Source: Thiotrichales bacterium (GTDB taxonomy: Bacteria; Pseudomonadota; Gammaproteobacteria; Francisellales; CACEW01). Taken from it: 64,000 bases of DNA. Made by a program: the position numbers and the translations under genes. Shown one piece after another: positions 1 through 10,232 of the stretch. Position 1 is the first letter of the stretch. Every line of letters starts with the position of its first letter. The DNA lies in the NCBI GenBank assembly GCA_947478175.1, contig CANJUQ010000003.1:62001-126000 (forward strand), given 5' to 3'. Under the pieces are notes generated by a model, which worked only from the letters and a program-made list of their open reading frames with translations, had not been told where the DNA came from and made no database searches.

Positions 1-37
1 TGAGAGTAATAAAGTACCAGGATTTTAAGCATTTTTT

Positions 38-1303
38 TTATCTTATTTTAGTTTTCATGAAAGTGAATAGGGATAGAACGGCTGAAATTAAAAAAGCTAA
101 AGGGATGGCAGTCATGATCAATTGATAATTATGAATAGGAGAAACAAGAGAGAAGACATTGGGGTCGTAATTTCCTTGCCAACCGTCATCTAAAAAAGTG
201 TTAACAATAAGTTGAAATAAGCTACCGCCGAGCATGGTAATGGCATTGATGAGTCCAAATAAAAGTCCCATAAGAAATGGGCTAGCTAAATCTCTGGCAA
301 TGGAAAATATTAAAATTTGGGAAGACGCAAAAATGCCTAAGAAAATAGAAAGAATTAATGCCCAAGGGTAAGAAATAAGAGGAGCATAAAGAAGAACAAA
401 TGATAAGAGGGCTGCTAAAAATGCCCCGAGAGTGATCAGCCAAAGTCGCATATTCCAATAATCTGATAGAAAACCACACAACGATGAACCTAGAGCCCAA
501 CCCGCAAAGATCATATAAGCAGCGGTAGAGGCTTGATGCGCATTGTAATGTCGAAATGCTTGTAAATAAGGAGCGCCCCATTGGCTCGAAAGTGCCAGAG
601 TTGGGGTGTACATGAAAGCTGAAATAATGGCGATGAGCCATAGATCCCATCGTTTGAGCATGTGGCAAAATTTTAATAAATATTGATCCATAGGAAGAGA
701 GAGGTTTTTTCGAATAGATGCTTTGGGTGCTCGAATATAAATAAAAGAAACAGCGAGCAAGCAGCCAAAAAACGCTAAAAGAGACATTGCAAAAGCCAAT
801 GAAAAATAGCTAGACAAGCGGGGCAAGAGAAATAATCCTGCAAGTGCTCCTAGAAACCCCATGGAAGTACATAGGCCTAAGATTGAAGAAAATCGGTTGG
901 CGGGAAAATTTTGAGAAATGGCCTTTAAAGTACCTACAAAAGCAAAAGCAGATCCAAGCCCTTGCAAAAAACGCCCGAGCGCTGCAATGACATACTGATC
1001 TGTGATTCCAATTAATAAAGTCCCTAAGGCGCAAAGAAAGACAGCACTGGCAAGGATTGTTCGAAGATTTAATCGATCTACGAGGATTCCTGCGACGAGT
1101 TGCATGGGGGTGTAAGCATAAAAATAAAAAATACTCAGAGCGCTAACGAGTGATGCCCCAATATCAAATCGATTCATGAGGTCGGATCTAACGGAGCTTG
1201 GAGAAACGCGGAGGAGATATTGATAAAAATAAAATAGGGCTCCTAAGAGGGCTAAGTAATAGCCATAATGAGCCGTTTTTTTTATTTTTTTAAATTGCCC
1301 CAT
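38..1303 (-). CDS. MFS transporter, phagosomal permease-like
   Basis: A 421-residue major facilitator superfamily permease of the inner membrane, with about twelve hydrophobic segments across its length. The N-terminal stretch with FYQYLLRVSPSS is typical of the MFS branch that includes the nutrient permeases (Pht type) of intracellular gammaproteobacteria; this assignment is from memory of the family. The loop DRLNLR after the second segment matches the usual MFS loop 2-3 signature. The ATG at 1303 puts a short basic stretch (KKIKKTAHYG) before the first membrane segment. It lies downstream of secB on the same strand with a hairpin repeat between them. The substrate cannot be read from the sequence; amino acids or nucleosides are possible. 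Confidence 0.75.
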   Translation of the reverse strand: MGQFKKIKKTAHYGYYLALLGALFYFYQYLLRVSPSSVRSDLMNRFDIGASLVSALSIFYFYAYTPMQLVAGILVDRLNLRTILASAVFLCALGTLLIGITDQYVIAALGRFLQGLGSAFAFVGTLKAISQNFPANRFSSILGLCTSMGFLGALAGLFLLPRLSSYFSLAFAMSLLAFFGCLLAVSFIYIRAPKASIRKNLSLPMDQYLLKFCHMLKRWDLWLIAIISAFMYTPTLALSSQWGAPYLQAFRHYNAHQASTAAYMIFAGWALGSSLCGFLSDYWNMRLWLITLGAFLAALLSFVLLYAPLISYPWALILSIFLGIFASSQILIFSIARDLASPFLMGLLFGLINAITMLGGSLFQLIVNTFLDDGWQGNYDPNVFSLVSPIHNYQLIMTAIPLAFLISAVLSLFTFMKTKIR

Positions 1304-1339
1304 GATTTTTTCTCTGTTTTTTTATTTTTTTATATTAAT

Positions 1340-1365
1340 GGGCGAATACAAGATTAGCCCCTACA
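1340..1365 (-). repeat. Family 1 hairpin repeat (copy 1)
   Basis: Intergenic palindromic element between secB and the MFS gene, in inverse orientation to most other copies. The arms are GGGCGAAT and ATTAGCCC with a 5-nt loop, so one arm position has mutated, followed by the characteristic CTACA flank. Confidence 0.8.
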
Positions 1366-1389
1366 CCGAGCCCTTTAGAAATTAAAAAT

Positions 1390-1878
1390 TTATTGAACAG
1401 TTTCTTTCTTATTTTCTTGTTCTGGTTCTGATTGATTTTGAGTTTGGCTCTTTAAGCCTTGGGCATATAAAGCATCAAAATTAATGGGGGCTAATTGCAA
1501 ATCAGGGAATCCAGCGCGAGTTACTAAGCTAGACAGCATTTCACGAGCATAGGGAAATAAAATACTAGGGCAGAAGCTTCCTAAAATATGTCCTATTTGG
1601 TTTTCTGGGAAATTAGCCACAGTAAAAATTCCGACTTGCTTAATTTGGACTAGAAAGACGGTTTTATTGGCCGATTTTGTTGTGACTGTAATTGTCAGAG
1701 AAACTTTGTGAGCATTAGGTGTTGGGAGTGCTTCACTGGCTGTATTTAAATCAATATTGGCTTCGGGTTTAAAAGTTTCTTGAAAAATGCTGGGGGTGTT
1801 GGGTGATTCGACGGAGACGTCTTCTACATAGATTTTTTGAATGAGAAATTCGCCTTGAGGAATAGATTGCTCGGCCAT
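1390..1878 (-). CDS. secB: Protein-export chaperone SecB
   Basis: A 162-residue SecB. This cytoplasmic homotetrameric chaperone keeps preproteins unfolded and hands them to SecA. Conserved family features are visible: FLIQKIYVEDVSVESPN near the N terminus, FKPEANIDLNT, and the FCPSILFPYAREM...LVTRAGFP...LAPINFDALY core near residues 100-135. The C-terminal tail is acidic and Gln/Glu-rich, with a final KK pair; the E. coli tail is also flexible and contacts SecA. The ATG at 1878 has a good AGGAG ribosome site upstream. Length is close to the usual 150-170 residues. It is transcribed divergently from the malic enzyme gene. Confidence 0.95.
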   Translation of the reverse strand: MAEQSIPQGEFLIQKIYVEDVSVESPNTPSIFQETFKPEANIDLNTASEALPTPNAHKVSLTITVTTKSANKTVFLVQIKQVGIFTVANFPENQIGHILGSFCPSILFPYAREMLSSLVTRAGFPDLQLAPINFDALYAQGLKSQTQNQSEPEQENKKETVQ

Positions 1879-2079
1879 TGTGATCTCCTGGGTAAAATTA
1901 ATAGGTCAATAAATTAAAGGGTCAATAAAAAAAGAGCGCGAGGATATCAAAAAGACCAAAAGCCTGCTAGCTGCGATTAGGTGAAGGGTGAGATGAGTCT
2001 TGTTTCACTAGGGGCTGGCTGACATAATGCGCGCCTTTCAAAACCTGAGCCTCTATTGAACTATTTGGAGTGATCTTTC

Positions 2080-3351
2080 ATGACAGCTGAAAATGAAAAA
2101 ATATCAAAAAAAGAAGCCCTCAGAGCGGCTGCGTTGGCTTATCACGAATTTCCGATCCCAGGTAAAATCGCCATAGAGATTACTAAGCCTACGGCGACTC
2201 AGCGCGATTTAGCTTTAGCTTATTCCCCGGGTGTGGCAGAGCCTGTAAAAGAAATCGCAGCCAATCCAGATAATGCTTATCGGTATACCAATAAGAAAAA
2301 CCTAGTTGCCGTGATCTCTAACGGAACGGCCATTTTAGGTCTGGGTAATTTGGGGGCGTTAGCGTCTAAACCCGTCATGGAAGGCAAGGCCGTTTTATTT
2401 AAAATTTTTGGGGGCGTCGATGCGATTGATATCGAAGTCGATGAGAAAGATTCAGCGGCGTTTATTCATGTTGTCAAAGCGATTGCGCCAACTTTTGGTG
2501 GGATTAATCTGGAAGATATTAAAGCGCCCGAATGTTTTCAGATTGAATATGAACTTCGTCGTGCGTTAGATATCCCTGTTTTTCATGATGATCAACATGG
2601 GACAGCGATTATTGTCGCGGCTGCTTTGATGAATGCTTTAGAAATCCAGAAAAAAAATCTAGCTGACGTCAAGATTGTCTGTGTTGGAGCTGGAGCAGCT
2701 GGAATTGCTTGTATGGAATTATTAATCCGTATGGGTGCTGGAAAAGCCAATATCTTAATGTTGGATTCACAGGGTGTGATTCATACAGAGAGACATGGAT
2801 TAGGGCCTTATAAATTTGCATTTGCTCAGCAGACAGACAAAAGAACGTTGACTGATGCGATCGATGGCGCTGATGTTTTTGTGGGCGTATCTGGCCCGGA
2901 TGTTTTAACCGCAGATCAGTTAAAACTCATGGGGCCTAAGCCGATTGTTTTTGCCTTGTCTAATCCGGATCCTGAGATTAACCCAGAGATTGCCAGAGCC
3001 GTTCGTGATGATTTGATTATTGCGACGGGGCGATCTGATTTTCCAAACCAGGTCAATAATGTTTTGTGTTTCCCTTATATTTTTAGAGCGGCATTAGATG
3101 TCAGGGCGCGTGTTATCACAGTGTCTATGACCATTGCTGCAGCAAAAGCCATTGCGGCATTGGCGAAAGAGCCGGTTCCGCCTGAAGTGGCAGCGCTTTA
3201 TCCAGATGAAAAAAATATCCAATTTGGTCCGGAGTATTTAATTCCAAAACCCATGGATCCGCGCTTGCGTGAAAGAGTGGTTCCCGCCGTGGCGAAAGCA
3301 GCGATTGAAGCAAACGTTGCTAAGCTCCCGCTCCCCGAAAAGTATCAGTAG
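2080..3351 (+). CDS. Malic enzyme, short form
   Basis: A 423-residue NAD(P)-dependent malic enzyme that oxidatively decarboxylates malate to pyruvate in the cytoplasm. The N-terminal domain has the LAYSPGVAEPVKEI motif and the FHDDQHGTAIIVAAALMNAL motif that carries metal and substrate ligands. The Rossmann domain follows with VCVGAGAAGIACMELL near residue 205. It is the short type: the phosphotransacetylase-like C-terminal domain of the roughly 760-residue E. coli MaeB is absent. GGAG lies 9 nt before the ATG. It is followed 71 nt later by malate dehydrogenase, so the two probably form a malate-pyruvate-oxaloacetate node. Cofactor preference (NAD or NADP) cannot be read here. Confidence 0.93.
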   Translation: MTAENEKISKKEALRAAALAYHEFPIPGKIAIEITKPTATQRDLALAYSPGVAEPVKEIAANPDNAYRYTNKKNLVAVISNGTAILGLGNLGALASKPVMEGKAVLFKIFGGVDAIDIEVDEKDSAAFIHVVKAIAPTFGGINLEDIKAPECFQIEYELRRALDIPVFHDDQHGTAIIVAAALMNALEIQKKNLADVKIVCVGAGAAGIACMELLIRMGAGKANILMLDSQGVIHTERHGLGPYKFAFAQQTDKRTLTDAIDGADVFVGVSGPDVLTADQLKLMGPKPIVFALSNPDPEINPEIARAVRDDLIIATGRSDFPNQVNNVLCFPYIFRAALDVRARVITVSMTIAAAKAIAALAKEPVPPEVAALYPDEKNIQFGPEYLIPKPMDPRLRERVVPAVAKAAIEANVAKLPLPEKYQ

Positions 3352-3398
3352 GGGCAGATTTCATGGCGTGGAAAAACCAATCCAGTCTCAATTTTTAA

Positions 3399-4388
<990 letters not shown>

Positions 4389-4410
4389 TTTTTATTAAAG
4401 GTAAGTAGCG

Positions 4411-4776
4411 ATGAGTGCTTTTGAACAGGTTTCTGGTATGGCAGCAAGAGGCCGCGCCAATACAGGGGTGAGTCCATCTATTTCCTGGGAGAAAGACTGG
4501 GATTTTTTAGACGAGAAAGATGATGAAGATTCAAGCCATTCGTCAGAAGATGTTTTGACAAAAGCTACGAAGATAATAGTGCAGGTTTCTGAGGGGGGAT
4601 TGCTGGAAAATTTAGATGATGACCCGCAAGCTAAAAATAAACTTTCGAATTCTCCAGCTCAGAGCGTCAATCATTCTTTTTGTTCTGGAAAAAAAATAGC
4701 CTGTGTTTTTGCGGTCACAGCCTTAACACTGGCAGCTTATGGAGCGGCTAAAACAATGATGACGCCAGGGTGCTAA
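4411..4776 (+). CDS. Hypothetical protein with C-terminal membrane segment
   Basis: An unrecognised 121-residue protein. The first 90 residues are polar and acidic, with a DEKDDEDSSHSSED stretch, and no domain is apparent. Residues about 95-115 form one hydrophobic segment (ACVFAVTALTLAAYGAA), so it may be a tail-anchored inner-membrane protein. Its stop overlaps the start of the next gene in a TAATG junction, which suggests translational coupling and a linked role with the methyltransferase-like protein. A GGTAAG site lies upstream of the ATG, 22 nt after mdh. Confidence 0.65.
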   Translation: MSAFEQVSGMAARGRANTGVSPSISWEKDWDFLDEKDDEDSSHSSEDVLTKATKIIVQVSEGGLLENLDDDPQAKNKLSNSPAQSVNHSFCSGKKIACVFAVTALTLAAYGAAKTMMTPGC

Positions 4777-6374
4777 TGGGTTCTAATCTTTATGCTCTTG
4801 AAACAGAGGTTAGACTTTCAGAGTCTTGTCTGTGGGAAGCCTTACGTGGGTTTTATTTAAAAGAAGGCATCAATGCTTGGAATGGGCAGGTGCCTTTTTT
4901 TATTACGTCGAATGTTTTTTTTGCACAAGAGTCTGCAAGAGTTTTAGCCAGTTATTGTTTTGATTTGTTTTATCGAAAAAAAATAGACTTAACTCAGCCG
5001 ATTTATATTCTGGAACTTGGGGCGGGAACGGGGCAATTTAGTTTCTATTGTTTACAAGAATTGCTTCGACTGTGGTCTGAATTTTTTGGGTCTGATTTTT
5101 TTAGATCAGAGCCTGCTTTTAAATTTGTGTATTTAGTAACAGATTTAAGTCCTGAAAATATTAATTTCTGTCAGCAGCATGAAAAATTTAAAACTTGGAA
5201 AGACCAGGGCTGGATTGAATTTAAAGTTTTAGAAACGGATCAAATAGAAAAAATAGTAGATATTTTTGGTGGGGAATTAAAAAATCCCTTACTAGTCACT
5301 GCGAATTATTTATTTGATTCTTTAAAGCAAGACGCTTTTAGCATTCAAGAGGGCCAGCTGTGTGAATCTTTAATGACAGTGCAGGTTCCCAATGATTCTA
5401 TATCTAAGACTTCTGGGAAATTAGAATCTTTGAAAAATCTAAAAGTTGATTTCAAACAAGAACCGATTTCGCCTGAAAATTATTATCCAGAAGACAGTCA
5501 GCCTGAATATGTGGGTTTGAATAATTTATTAAAAAAATATCAGTCTAAGTTAGACAACGCCCATTTTTTATTACCTGTTGGGACGTTTGAATTATTAAAA
5601 AAATTAATAAAAATCAGTTCTGGAAAATTATTATTATTATCGACCGATAAAGGCTATTCGACGTTAGAAGATTTCGAAGGCGAAGACGAACCTGATTTGA
5701 TTTCCCATGGGTCTTTTTCTTTTTGGGTGAATTTTCATGCTTTGAATCATTGGGCGGTAGATTCTGGGGCAGAGGCCATGCCGATCCCTATTGGCGAAGG
5801 TATTAAATCCGCCGTTTTGTTATGGGGCGATGAATTTGAGAAGTCTATTTTTTTAAATCAGGGAATTCAAAAACAAGTCCGAGAATTTACGTTGTCTGAT
5901 TTTTTTAATTTTTATCAGCAATTCAAACAGCCTAATAAAGATAAAGAATTATCCATGGATTGCTTGTTATCTATCATGCGCTGGTCTCGATGGGATCCGT
6001 ATATTTTTCGACAATTTTCTAAGCCAATTATTGCGCAATTAAATAAAGCGACAGCCAATGTCATTACGGGTTTTATTGAGGGTGTAGATAGATTGGTTGA
6101 TCATATTTATTTATTACCCTATGGCGAAGATCTTTATTTAGCCATTGCAGTCATGCTGCATGCGATTCATTTTTATGAAAGAGCCTTAGGGTTTTATCAG
6201 ATGTCTGAGCAGACTCGAGGGCCTAGTTTTTTAATTTTATTTAATCAAGCCTTGTGTCACAGCCGACTGGGTCAAGAAAATTTAACTCAAAAATATTTTA
6301 AATTAGCCCGTGAGTTAGGGACCCCGGAAGAAATTCAAAAAGTGGATGCTTGTATGAGTGAGAAAAATTCATGA
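4776..6374 (+). CDS. Methyltransferase-like protein with C-terminal TPR-like region
   Basis: About 532 residues. The SAM-binding motif I of class I methyltransferases is clear (ILELGAGTGQF near residue 70), followed by a motif II-like VYLVTDLSPENINF and a motif III-like LLVTANYLFDSL. The last 80 residues (AIAVMLHAIHFYERALGFYQ, then FNQALCHSRLGQENLTQKYF) look like tetratricopeptide helices. The substrate is unknown. The fold resembles the MidA/Ndufaf7 class, but it is not the midA gene, which lies at 9077. An in-frame GTG at 4770 is possible; the ATG in the TAATG overlap with the upstream gene is preferred. The 3' end overlaps rluC by 4 nt. Confidence 0.65.
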   Translation: MGSNLYALETEVRLSESCLWEALRGFYLKEGINAWNGQVPFFITSNVFFAQESARVLASYCFDLFYRKKIDLTQPIYILELGAGTGQFSFYCLQELLRLWSEFFGSDFFRSEPAFKFVYLVTDLSPENINFCQQHEKFKTWKDQGWIEFKVLETDQIEKIVDIFGGELKNPLLVTANYLFDSLKQDAFSIQEGQLCESLMTVQVPNDSISKTSGKLESLKNLKVDFKQEPISPENYYPEDSQPEYVGLNNLLKKYQSKLDNAHFLLPVGTFELLKKLIKISSGKLLLLSTDKGYSTLEDFEGEDEPDLISHGSFSFWVNFHALNHWAVDSGAEAMPIPIGEGIKSAVLLWGDEFEKSIFLNQGIQKQVREFTLSDFFNFYQQFKQPNKDKELSMDCLLSIMRWSRWDPYIFRQFSKPIIAQLNKATANVITGFIEGVDRLVDHIYLLPYGEDLYLAIAVMLHAIHFYERALGFYQMSEQTRGPSFLILFNQALCHSRLGQENLTQKYFKLARELGTPEEIQKVDACMSEKNS

Positions 6375-7288
6375 TCACTAGCAAAGTTAAAGTCCGTTGG
6401 GTTGAAATCGATGAAAATAGTTCTGGCCAAAGAATCGATAATTTTTTAATTCGTGAGTTAAAAATTCCTAAATCTAGAATTTATCAAATGCTCAGGACGG
6501 GTGAGGTCAGAATCAATAAAGGCCGAGTCAAGCCGACTCATAGAGTTCAAGTCGGCGATCAAGTTCGGATTCCTCCCGTGGAGAGTTCCGTTGTTCCAGA
6601 GCCTGTTTCGATTGGGGCAAGACATGAAGTATTACTGGGCCAAATTATTTTTGAAGACAAAGACCTTTTGATTTTAAATAAGCCGCCTGGCTTGGCAGTC
6701 CATGGGGGTAGTGGGCTACATGCAGGGGTGATTGAAGCCTTGAGAATTTTAAAACCCCATGAAAAATTTTTAGAATTGGCCCATCGATTAGATAAAGATA
6801 CTTCGGGGTGTTTAATTATTGCGAAATCTCGTCAGGCTTTGTTACATCTTCATGAATTATTTAAGACAGGAAAGATTAAAAAAATCTATCACGCGTGGGT
6901 GGCTGGACGTTGGCCCAAAAATTTAAACAAAGTGTCGTGTAAGTTACAAAGAAATGAACAGACTGGCGCAGGTCGTAAAGTGACCGTGAGTGATAATGAC
7001 GAAGGTAAAGATTCTTTGACGACGTTTGCTGTATTAAAACATTTGGACGATAGCACCCAGCTAGAAGTTAGATTGCATACGGGAAGAACGCATCAAATCA
7101 GAGTTCATTGTCAGATGTCTGGTTTTCCTGTTATTGGCGATGATCGTTATGGTAAGCATGGCCTAAATCAAGAGTTCGCTCGTAAGGGTATGAAGCGTTT
7201 ATATCTGCATTGCTATCAAATGAGCTTTGAGATGGCAGATGGCAAAAAAATTAATGTCACAGCAACGCCGAGTTTGTGGAATTTATAA
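6371..7288 (+). CDS. rluC: 23S rRNA pseudouridine synthase RluC
   Basis: A 305-residue pseudouridine synthase of the RluA family; RluC modifies positions 955, 2504 and 2580 of 23S rRNA in E. coli. An N-terminal S4 RNA-binding domain (GQRIDNFLIRELKIPKSRIYQ onward) is followed by the catalytic domain with the HRLDKDTSG motif holding the catalytic Asp near residue 143. The late motifs LHTGRTHQIRVH and VIGDDRYG are present. Length is slightly below the E. coli 319. RluC rather than RluD is chosen from the N-terminal S4 sequence and overall resemblance, so exact target specificity is inferred. The ATG overlaps the previous stop (ATGA), indicating coupling. Confidence 0.88.
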   Translation: MITSKVKVRWVEIDENSSGQRIDNFLIRELKIPKSRIYQMLRTGEVRINKGRVKPTHRVQVGDQVRIPPVESSVVPEPVSIGARHEVLLGQIIFEDKDLLILNKPPGLAVHGGSGLHAGVIEALRILKPHEKFLELAHRLDKDTSGCLIIAKSRQALLHLHELFKTGKIKKIYHAWVAGRWPKNLNKVSCKLQRNEQTGAGRKVTVSDNDEGKDSLTTFAVLKHLDDSTQLEVRLHTGRTHQIRVHCQMSGFPVIGDDRYGKHGLNQEFARKGMKRLYLHCYQMSFEMADGKKINVTATPSLWNL

Positions 7289-7309
7289 AAACAAAGAGGT
7301 CTAAAAAAT

Positions 7310-8437
7310 ATGCCGGGTAATACTTTCGGGACTTTATTTGCCGTAACTACTTTTGGTGAAAGCCATGGGCCTGCCTTGGGCTGTGTGATTGACGGCTGTC
7401 CGCCTGGTATGAATTTGAGTGAATTAGATATTCAGCCTTATTTAGATAAACGCAAACCAGGGCAATCCCAATTTACGACCCAACGTCGTGAAGAAGATCA
7501 GGTCAAAATTTTGTCTGGGGTTTTTGAAGGTAAAACGACAGGGACGCCTATTTGTTTATTGATAGAAAACCAAGATCAACGTTCGAAAGATTATTCGGAT
7601 ATAAAAAATTTATTTAGACCCGGCCATGCGGATATGACTTATCAGCATAAATATGGCCTGAGAGATTATCGAGGGGGCGGAAGATCTTCTGCGAGAGAGA
7701 CTGTCGCAAGAGTCGCTGCTGGAGCGATTGCTCAAAAATACCTAAAAGAATGTGCTGGAATAGAAATTTTTGGGTATCTCTCGGCGATGGGAGATCAAGA
7801 ACTTAATTTTAATTTAAATTTAAATTTAAATTTAAAAAATAAAGAAATTAAAAAAATTAAAGAAAATATTTTAAATAATCCATTTTTTTCGCCAGATTTA
7901 GATCTTATTCCTGTATTAGAGAAAAAAATTGAAGATCTAAGAAGATCTGGAAATTCTATTGGGGCAAAAATTACGGTTATTGCTGAGAATATGCCCATAG
8001 GCCTGGGTCAACCTGTCTTTGATAAATTAGATGCCAGATTGGCCTATGCCATGATGGGAATCAATGCGTCTAAGAGTGTCGAAATAGGAGATGGTTATTT
8101 ATCTATTTCTCAAAAAGGTACTGAGCATCGAGATGAGCATGATGGGGAAAATTTTTTAAGTAACCATGCCGGTGGAACTTTGGGGGGTATTTCGAGTGGT
8201 CAAGATTTAGTTGTCCATATTGGATTTAAACCCACTTCGAGTATTACCACTCCGGGTCAAACACAAAATATTCATGGAGAGGCTGCAACAGTCAGCACTA
8301 AGGGCCGGCATGATCCTTGTGTGGGGATTCGAGCAGTTCCTATTTGTGAGGCCATGATGGCTTTGGTTTTAATGGACCATCTTTTACAATTCCGGGCTCA
8401 ATGTGATGGGCCTTATCAACAAGAGGTAAAGAGATGA
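7310..8437 (+). CDS. aroC: Chorismate synthase
   Basis: A 375-residue FMN-dependent chorismate synthase that converts EPSP to chorismate in the last step of the shikimate pathway. Signatures are present in order: [26 protein letters not shown]-type [51 protein letters not shown], and near the end GGISSGQ and GRHDPC. It is about 14 residues longer than E. coli AroC. The excess is a low-complexity run of alternating Asn and Leu after residue 165, encoded by a period-6 repeat, in the variable segment just before the NPFFSPD stretch. The ATG has an AGAGG site upstream. The stop overlaps the DedA gene start. Confidence 0.96.
   Translation: MPGNTFGTLFAVTTFGESHGPALGCVIDGCPPGMNLSELDIQPYLDKRKPGQSQFTTQRREEDQVKILSGVFEGKTTGTPICLLIENQDQRSKDYSDIKNLFRPGHADMTYQHKYGLRDYRGGGRSSARETVARVAAGAIAQKYLKECAGIEIFGYLSAMGDQELNFNLNLNLNLKNKEIKKIKENILNNPFFSPDLDLIPVLEKKIEDLRRSGNSIGAKITVIAENMPIGLGQPVFDKLDARLAYAMMGINASKSVEIGDGYLSISQKGTEHRDEHDGENFLSNHAGGTLGGISSGQDLVVHIGFKPTSSITTPGQTQNIHGEAATVSTKGRHDPCVGIRAVPICEAMMALVLMDHLLQFRAQCDGPYQQEVKR
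7811..7836 (+). repeat. In-frame period-6 tandem repeat in aroC
   Basis: The 6-nt unit AATTTA is repeated about four times, encoding alternating Asn and Leu. Because the period is a multiple of three, the frame is kept. It falls in a loop that varies in the family. Confidence 0.85.
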
Positions 8438-9042
8438 CGCAAGAGTCTCTTCATTTGATACAAGTTTATGGTTATTGGCTCATGGCTTTTGGAGCGCTAA
8501 TAGAAGGCGAAAGTTTTTTATTACTGGGTGGGGTGGCTGCCAGCCAGGGATTGCTCCATTTGCCAGGGTTGATTTTATTAGCCTTGGTAGGCAGTACGAT
8601 TCATGATCATATTTTTTATCTTATTGGTTATTTTGGTGGCAAGCCTTTATTGCATCGATTTAAAAGCTGGGAAGAAAAATCCAAAAAAGGCTTGAAATTA
8701 GTGGATAAATATGGGGTTTGGTTAATCTTATCATTGAGATTTTTGTATGGGCTACGGACCATTATTCCTATCGTCATTGGCATGAGCCCGGTTAGATATT
8801 ATAAATTTTTGTTTTTTGATTTTTTGGGTGGGATTCTTTGGTCCTGTTTTTTTGTATTAGGCGGGTATTATTTTGGCATCGCGCTCGAGAAAATTATTCG
8901 AGAAATTGAGTATTACGAGTCTTGGGTTTGGATGGGTTTAGTCATTGGTTTTTTTGTTTTAGTGATTTTTGGTGTGTTGATTTATTTTATTCGGCGTCGT
9001 ATTCGAAATAATTATTTAAATCATTCAGAGCCAGGTAAATAA
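8434..9042 (+). CDS. DedA family membrane protein
   Basis: A 202-residue inner-membrane protein of the DedA/SNARE-associated (VTT) family, some members of which flip phospholipids or undecaprenyl phosphate. The family pattern is clear: an acidic residue in [14 protein letters not shown] near residue 20, the glycine-rich [18 protein letters not shown] at about residue 55, then a [14 protein letters not shown] segment with the conserved Arg, and [17 protein letters not shown]. Four or five hydrophobic segments end in a basic tail (RRRIRNN). The ATG overlaps the aroC stop (ATGA). The specific lipid is not readable from the sequence. Confidence 0.88.
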   Translation: MTQESLHLIQVYGYWLMAFGALIEGESFLLLGGVAASQGLLHLPGLILLALVGSTIHDHIFYLIGYFGGKPLLHRFKSWEEKSKKGLKLVDKYGVWLILSLRFLYGLRTIIPIVIGMSPVRYYKFLFFDFLGGILWSCFFVLGGYYFGIALEKIIREIEYYESWVWMGLVIGFFVLVIFGVLIYFIRRRIRNNYLNHSEPGK

Positions 9043-9076
9043 AATTATTAATTCTGTTATCCCATTTGATCAGTTT

Positions 9077-10162
9077 ATGGAATCAGCTTTGTATGATCCC
9101 CAGCATGGCTACTATTTTCGACCTGAAATGACCCTGGGTTCTCAGGGTGATTTTATAACGGCGCCGGAAGTTTCTTTTTTATTTGGAGCCAGTATTGCCC
9201 ATAGTATTTTGGGTGTTTTAAAAGCCTGTCAGAATCCCTGTGTTTTAGAGTTGGGTGCAGGGTCTGGAAAATTGGCCATAGATTTATTGCGAGAATTAAA
9301 ATATCAAGATTGTTTACCTGAAAAATATTTTATTTTAGAAAGATCAGGGTCTCTTAAAAAATTACAACAAGAAAATTTAAAAAAAGCTTTGCCAGATTTT
9401 TATGAAAAAATAATCTGGTTAGATCGATTGCCTGAAGATAAAAATAATGAAAATAATTTTTTTGAAGGTGTGATTTTAAGCAATGAAGTTTGCGATGCCT
9501 TACCTGTCAAAATTTTCAAGAAAAAAGAAAATAAGATTTTTGAATTATGTGTTGAATTTCTGTCTGATATTGATGGTTTTTGTAGGGGCGAATCTTGTAT
9601 TCGCCCTGCTTCTGAAGATTTAAAACAGGCTGTCTTAAATCTCGAATCTGAGTTGGGTGAATTCCCAGAAAATTATCAATCAGAAATTTGCTTGATTTTA
9701 AAACCATGGATTAAATCTTTAAGCCAAGTTTTAAAAAAAGGCATGATCTTAACCATTGATTATGGCTATCCCAGATCTGAATATTATTCGGCTTTAAGAT
9801 CTACAGGGACTTTACTCTGTTATTACCAACATAAAGCCTATGAAGATCCATTCGTTCGAATTGGCCAGCAAGACATAACAGCCCATGTGGACTTTACAAA
9901 CTTGGCTGAAGCTGGAATAGAAGCCGGGTTAGATTTATGGGGTTATTGTTCCCAGATGATGTTTTTAGCGGATGCTGGGATAGAAAATTTATCTCAGAAA
10001 ATTTCAGATGTTTTGATCAGGCGGAATGCTTTAACTCAGCTCATGCATCCCAGTTTGATGGGAGAGCAATTTAAAGTGATGGCATTGGGGAAAAAAATAA
10101 ACCCCGAAGAGCTAGAAAACTTTCAGGGTTTTAGATTGCAGGATGATCGGCATCGTTTGTGA
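9077..10162 (+). CDS. MidA-type SAM-dependent methyltransferase
   Basis: Class I methyltransferase of the MidA/NDUFAF7 (DUF185) family, about 361 residues from the ATG. The mitochondrial member methylates an arginine of a complex I subunit; bacterial targets are less certain. The N-terminal signature ALYDPQHGYY, the GDFITAPEVS motif, SAM motif I VLELGAGSGKLAIDLL, and ILTIDYGYPRSEYY are all present. Homologues usually carry a conserved IPFDQFMES-like stretch just before ALYDP. Here that stretch is encoded upstream in frame (open back to 9020), but with no ATG, GTG or TTG codon, so translation may begin at an unusual codon or the N terminus is shortened. A family 1 repeat is embedded in frame near residues 169-178. 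Confidence 0.85.
   Translation: MESALYDPQHGYYFRPEMTLGSQGDFITAPEVSFLFGASIAHSILGVLKACQNPCVLELGAGSGKLAIDLLRELKYQDCLPEKYFILERSGSLKKLQQENLKKALPDFYEKIIWLDRLPEDKNNENNFFEGVILSNEVCDALPVKIFKKKENKIFELCVEFLSDIDGFCRGESCIRPASEDLKQAVLNLESELGEFPENYQSEICLILKPWIKSLSQVLKKGMILTIDYGYPRSEYYSALRSTGTLLCYYQHKAYEDPFVRIGQQDITAHVDFTNLAEAGIEAGLDLWGYCSQMMFLADAGIENLSQKISDVLIRRNALTQLMHPSLMGEQFKVMALGKKINPEELENFQGFRLQDDRHRL
9581..9606 (+). repeat. Family 1 hairpin repeat inside the midA-like gene (copy 2)
   Basis: A perfect copy: TGTAG flank, arms GGGCGAAT and ATTCGCCC, loop CTTGT. It lies wholly inside the coding sequence and is read in frame as CRGESCIRP, joining two otherwise normal parts of the protein. Confidence 0.9.
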
Positions 10163-10192
10163 TTTAGAAATTTTGAGGTTGGAGGATGGCGG

Positions 10193-10218
10193 TGTAGGGG
10201 CGAATCTTGTATTCGCCC
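10193..10218 (+). repeat. Family 1 hairpin repeat (copy 3)
   Basis: Perfect intergenic copy with the same TGTAG flank and 8-bp arms, between the converging midA-like gene and recombinase gene. It ends 14 nt before the recombinase stop and could also serve as a stem-loop between the two transcripts. Confidence 0.9.
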
Positions 10219-10232
10219 TCGATAGACCGCTA

